Part shown: piece after piece, positions 61,902 through 64,000 of the stretch
Layout of the letters: every line of letters begins with the position of its first letter
How positions within the stretch are numbered: position 1 is the stretch's first letter
Assembly (NCBI GenBank): GCA_035654355.1
Contig: DASRXC010000168.1
Location: 32,009 to 96,008, forward strand
Reading direction: 5' to 3'
Length of the DNA stretch: 64,000 bases
Source of the DNA: JAFAHD01 sp035654355
GTDB lineage: Bacteria > Vulcanimicrobiota > Vulcanimicrobiia > Eremiobacterales > Eremiobacteraceae
Notes under the pieces: model-generated
Told to the model about the DNA's origin: nothing
Seen by the model: only the letters and a program-made list of their open reading frames with translations
Databases searched by the model: none
Position numbers and translations under genes: made by a program

Positions 61902-62657
61902 TTAAACTTTCACCTGCGCGCGCTGGACCCACTCGTCTAGAACGATGTGACCGAGGCACGCAGTGCCCAACGGCACGAGCGAGAACTCTTCGACCCGGCC
62001 CCCGTAGTAGCGGGCCTCGGGATCACTCACGACCTCACGCGGATCTCCGACCGCCTTGAGATAGCGCGCGACCACCTCGTTGAACGGCGCCCGTTCCGGG
62101 CCGCCGATCTCTATAATGCCATTCCGTGGCGCCCCGAGCGCTAGATCGGCAATGATCGCAGCGACGTCGTCTGCCGCAATGGGCTGGAAGAGGCCGGGCG
62201 AAATCCTGACAATGTTCCCCGTAGTATTTGAAGCGGCGATGCCGTGCAGGAATTCCATGAACTGAGTCGAGCGGATGATCGTGTACGGTATGCCGGACTT
62301 CTCGATCAATTGCTCTTGCGTAAGCTTGGCGCGGAAATAACCTATTTCGGGATTGCGATCGACGCCGACGATAGATAGCGCGACGTCGTGCCGGACGCCG
62401 GCTGCGGTCTCTGCAGCGAGCAAATTGGTTCCGGAGGTCTCGAAGAATTCTAGCGCTGCCTTGGCTTCGATTGATGGTGAGTTCGAAAGGTCGATCACCA
62501 CCTGTGCTCCGGTGAGCGCCTCCTTGACCCCCTCGCCGGTGATGGTGTTGACGCCCGTATCGAGCGATGCGGCAACGACCTCGTGGCCGCCCTGACGTAG
62601 AATGGCGACGGTCTTCGAGCCGATCAGGCCCGTACCGCCGATGACGACGATTGTCAA
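61902..62657 (-). CDS. NmrA-like NAD(P)-binding protein
   Basis: Atypical short-chain dehydrogenase of about 251 residues. TIVVIGGTGLIGSKTVAIL is the dinucleotide-binding loop, and FRAKLTQEQLIEKSGIPYTIIRSTQFMEF the usual K(x)E and YTIIR region of NAD(P)H-binding NmrA/SDR5 proteins. A TTG at 62657 begins exactly at this fold and has GAGG five bases upstream; the frame is open to an ATG at 62741 but the extra 28 residues look non-conserved. Probable redox sensor or reductase. Confidence 0.8.
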   Translation of the reverse strand: MTIVVIGGTGLIGSKTVAILRQGGHEVVAASLDTGVNTITGEGVKEALTGAQVVIDLSNSPSIEAKAALEFFETSGTNLLAAETAAGVRHDVALSIVGVDRNPEIGYFRAKLTQEQLIEKSGIPYTIIRSTQFMEFLHGIAASNTTGNIVRISPGLFQPIAADDVAAIIADLALGAPRNGIIEIGGPERAPFNEVVARYLKAVGDPREVVSDPEARYYGGRVEEFSLVPLGTACLGHIVLDEWVQRAQVKV

Positions 62658-62945
62658 GCTATCCTCGATTCGGTTTCTTGCCGCGTGTGAGTCGTCTACC
62701 CCGCGTCGCGAGAATGAAGCACTACTAGTCGGAGTGGTCAAAGTCCGTCAAAACCGATCCGCGGATCGCAACGCAGAGCCTGGCAGCTGGATAAGGCGCT
62801 CGCGGCGGTTCCACGTCGAGTAAAGGCAGCCCCACTCGATCAAGACCAAGACACAGCTTTGGAGCTCGACGATTTCCATCAGGTGAACGAAGATCCAAAG
62901 CAACCAGGCAGTTAGGCGTGGTGGCGCTGCACGCGAGCCCGCTCA

Positions 62946-63518
62946 TCACGCTTGCTCTTGTTGATGACGATGCCTGAACGCTCGCCGCAAAAGACCCGTG
63001 CTGATCACCAGAGCGAGCGAGAGCATCGCAAGAAAGAATTCAATGCCGATTCCAGGGCCGAAGCCGCCATTCGAGGCGCGCGACGGCCAGAATGGCTGAT
63101 GACCGAGCATGAGCCAGAGAGTTGTGGCGACGACGGCCGAGACCAACGTCGTCGCTTCAGCGATCGGCACCCAGAAGCGGTCCATACCGCGCCAAAGCGC
63201 GATTGCCGCTGCGATAAGCAAGACCGCCATCGCGGCCTCGGTGCCGATAGCGACGTACGCGGCTTCAGTCGGGAAGCGCGCGAATAGATGCAATCCGGGC
63301 AAGAAAGTCCCCGAGCGCACAAGACCGTTGACGTATCCTCCGAACTGACCGACGAAGCCACCAAGGATCTTGTTCGAGGCGGAAACCGCCCACTCAAGGC
63401 CGAGAACCAGCAACGGTGGGGCGAGCGTCTGTAACGCCGGGCGCTCGAGCCCCGTGCGGCTCGGTTTAAAGGTCGGTTGGGCCCGAAGCACCCGCTCAAC
63501 CATTAGATTAGATGCCAC
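62946..63518 (-). CDS. Multi-pass membrane protein, DoxX-like
   Basis: Protein of 190 residues with about four hydrophobic helices (35-50, 78-108, 118-138, 155-175). LEWAVSASNKILGGF and FPTEAAYVAIGTEAAMAVLL suggest a DoxX/DoxD-like small oxidoreductase-associated membrane protein, but the match is not firm. GTG start at 63518; an ATG 15 bases later is possible. Function unknown. Confidence 0.6.
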   Translation of the reverse strand: MASNLMVERVLRAQPTFKPSRTGLERPALQTLAPPLLVLGLEWAVSASNKILGGFVGQFGGYVNGLVRSGTFLPGLHLFARFPTEAAYVAIGTEAAMAVLLIAAAIALWRGMDRFWVPIAEATTLVSAVVATTLWLMLGHQPFWPSRASNGGFGPGIGIEFFLAMLSLALVISTGLLRRAFRHRHQQEQA

Positions 63519-63629
63519 CTATTTGGCGAAGTATTGCTACGCAAGTTCTTACCCTCCGGGCAGCTTCACTTGCGCACGTTCAAATCCAAGGCGCTAGCAT
63601 TCCTCGTCGGGGCTTTAGGAGAGAAAGCC

Positions 63630-64000
63630 ATGCACGCCATCGATTTACGTACTAGTCAGCCTCGCAGCGCTCATGAGCAGCTCGGTGGCGTAAAACTCCT
63701 GGCGCGCGTGATCGATAAGGGTCGCGCGGCCATTTGCGGAACGCTGGGTTCGTACTGCTTCTTTGACTGTCCGCTGGATCGAGTATTCTTTGAGGCGGTC
63801 AACTCCTCCCGAGATGAATTTCTCGAAGTTCTGCACCGCGCGTACCGCTCGCATAGGTCCTCCAACGCTGACGCGCTGGTCGATTGGCGAGAGTCACCGG
63901 AGTGCGACCAGGATATGAGCGACGACGGTTTTCTGGCATTCGCAGAGGCATGCGATGCCGACAATGCTGCGGTGAGCTGGTTGCTCGATCAAAAACACAC
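63630..64000 (+). CDS. DUF5069 protein, cut by the window end
   Basis: The frame begins with ATG at 63630 after AGGAGA (8 bases) and stays open to the end of the window, giving at least 123 residues. DLRTSQPRSAHEQLGGVKLL, then ARVIDKGRAAICGTLGSYC and FDCPLDRVFFEAV match DUF5069. The domain family has no known function. The 3' end is missing. Confidence 0.85.
   Translation, partial: MHAIDLRTSQPRSAHEQLGGVKLLARVIDKGRAAICGTLGSYCFFDCPLDRVFFEAVNSSRDEFLEVLHRAYRSHRSSNADALVDWRESPECDQDMSDDGFLAFAEACDADNAAVSWLLDQKH

Noticed and set aside
62725..62949. Minus-strand ORF of 74 codons overlapping the end of the 62946 gene
   Set aside because: A TGATG overlap is tempting, but the residues show no family resemblance and the opposite strand in this 290-base gap has equally open frames. 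I see no firm gene between 62658 and 62945.

Overview
The window looks like a chromosomal stretch of a high-GC, diderm, probably aerobic bacterium. The outer-membrane TonB-type receptor, many secreted and lipoprotein signal peptides, a complete 2-oxo acid dehydrogenase complex and a copper oxidase point that way. The style of the gene set (paralogous six-bladed propeller lipoproteins, DUF4760, DUF2252 and DUF5069 proteins, small conserved hypotheticals) makes me think of Candidatus Eremiobacterota (WPS-2) or a close relative. That placement is inference only; no rRNA gene is present. GTG starts and 4-base stop/start overlaps (ATGA, GTGA) are very common.

Layout. 1-5380 (+): 3' part of a TonB-dependent receptor, a Tat-exported flavin amine oxidase and an APC amino-acid/amine permease. 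5394-7690 (-): SixA-type phosphatase, DUF4760 protein and a two-domain multicopper oxidase lipoprotein. 7850-11354: secreted protein, tRNA-Val, a patchy accessory block (repeat lipoprotein, integrase remnant, small membrane protein, truncated protease fragment), then tRNA-Glu and tRNA-Ile2. 11403-14029: eno and ndk against birA. 14035-16219 (-): two paralogous propeller lipoproteins. 16511-22948 (-): E1alpha-E1beta-E2-lpdA-lipB-lipA, a 2-oxo acid dehydrogenase complex together with the two enzymes that lipoylate it. 23141-26011 (+): acyl-CoA synthetase, unknown protein, acetyltransferase. 26035-28745 (-): thiolase and aldehyde dehydrogenase, with a divergent Nudix hydrolase. 29339-30041 (-): small membrane protein and archaemetzincin. 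30109-34107 (+): acpS, nnr, ligA. 34178-40822 (-): uvrB, HAD phosphatase, uvrA, PilZ-like membrane protein. 40939-44308 (+): prs, rplY, pth, DUF2905, degenerate ArgB-like protein. 44342-48175 (-): pyrK-pyrD-pyrF-pyrE-phosphoesterase. 48330-57011: small ORF, SIMPL protein and thpR (-), then a two-component system followed by five secreted or hydrolytic proteins (+). 57061-61036 (+): tRNA-Ala, DUF2252 protein, sulfatase. 61154-64000: alpha/beta hydrolase, NAD(P)-binding protein, membrane protein (-), and a DUF5069 protein cut by the window edge (+).

Most of the window is housekeeping: lipoate and acyl-CoA metabolism, pyrimidine synthesis, PRPP and nucleotide supply, excision repair. The accessory interest lies in 8.5-11.2 kb (an integration scar between tRNA genes), in enzymes with changed catalytic motifs (archaemetzincin with HALGH in place of HExxH, an ArgB-like protein without its nucleotide-binding glycines, an aspartic-protease-like PDZ protein with DSA/DTA in place of D[ST]G), and in a terminator hairpin built into the 3' end of birA. 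I saw no CRISPR array, no complete insertion sequence and no clear novel defence system.
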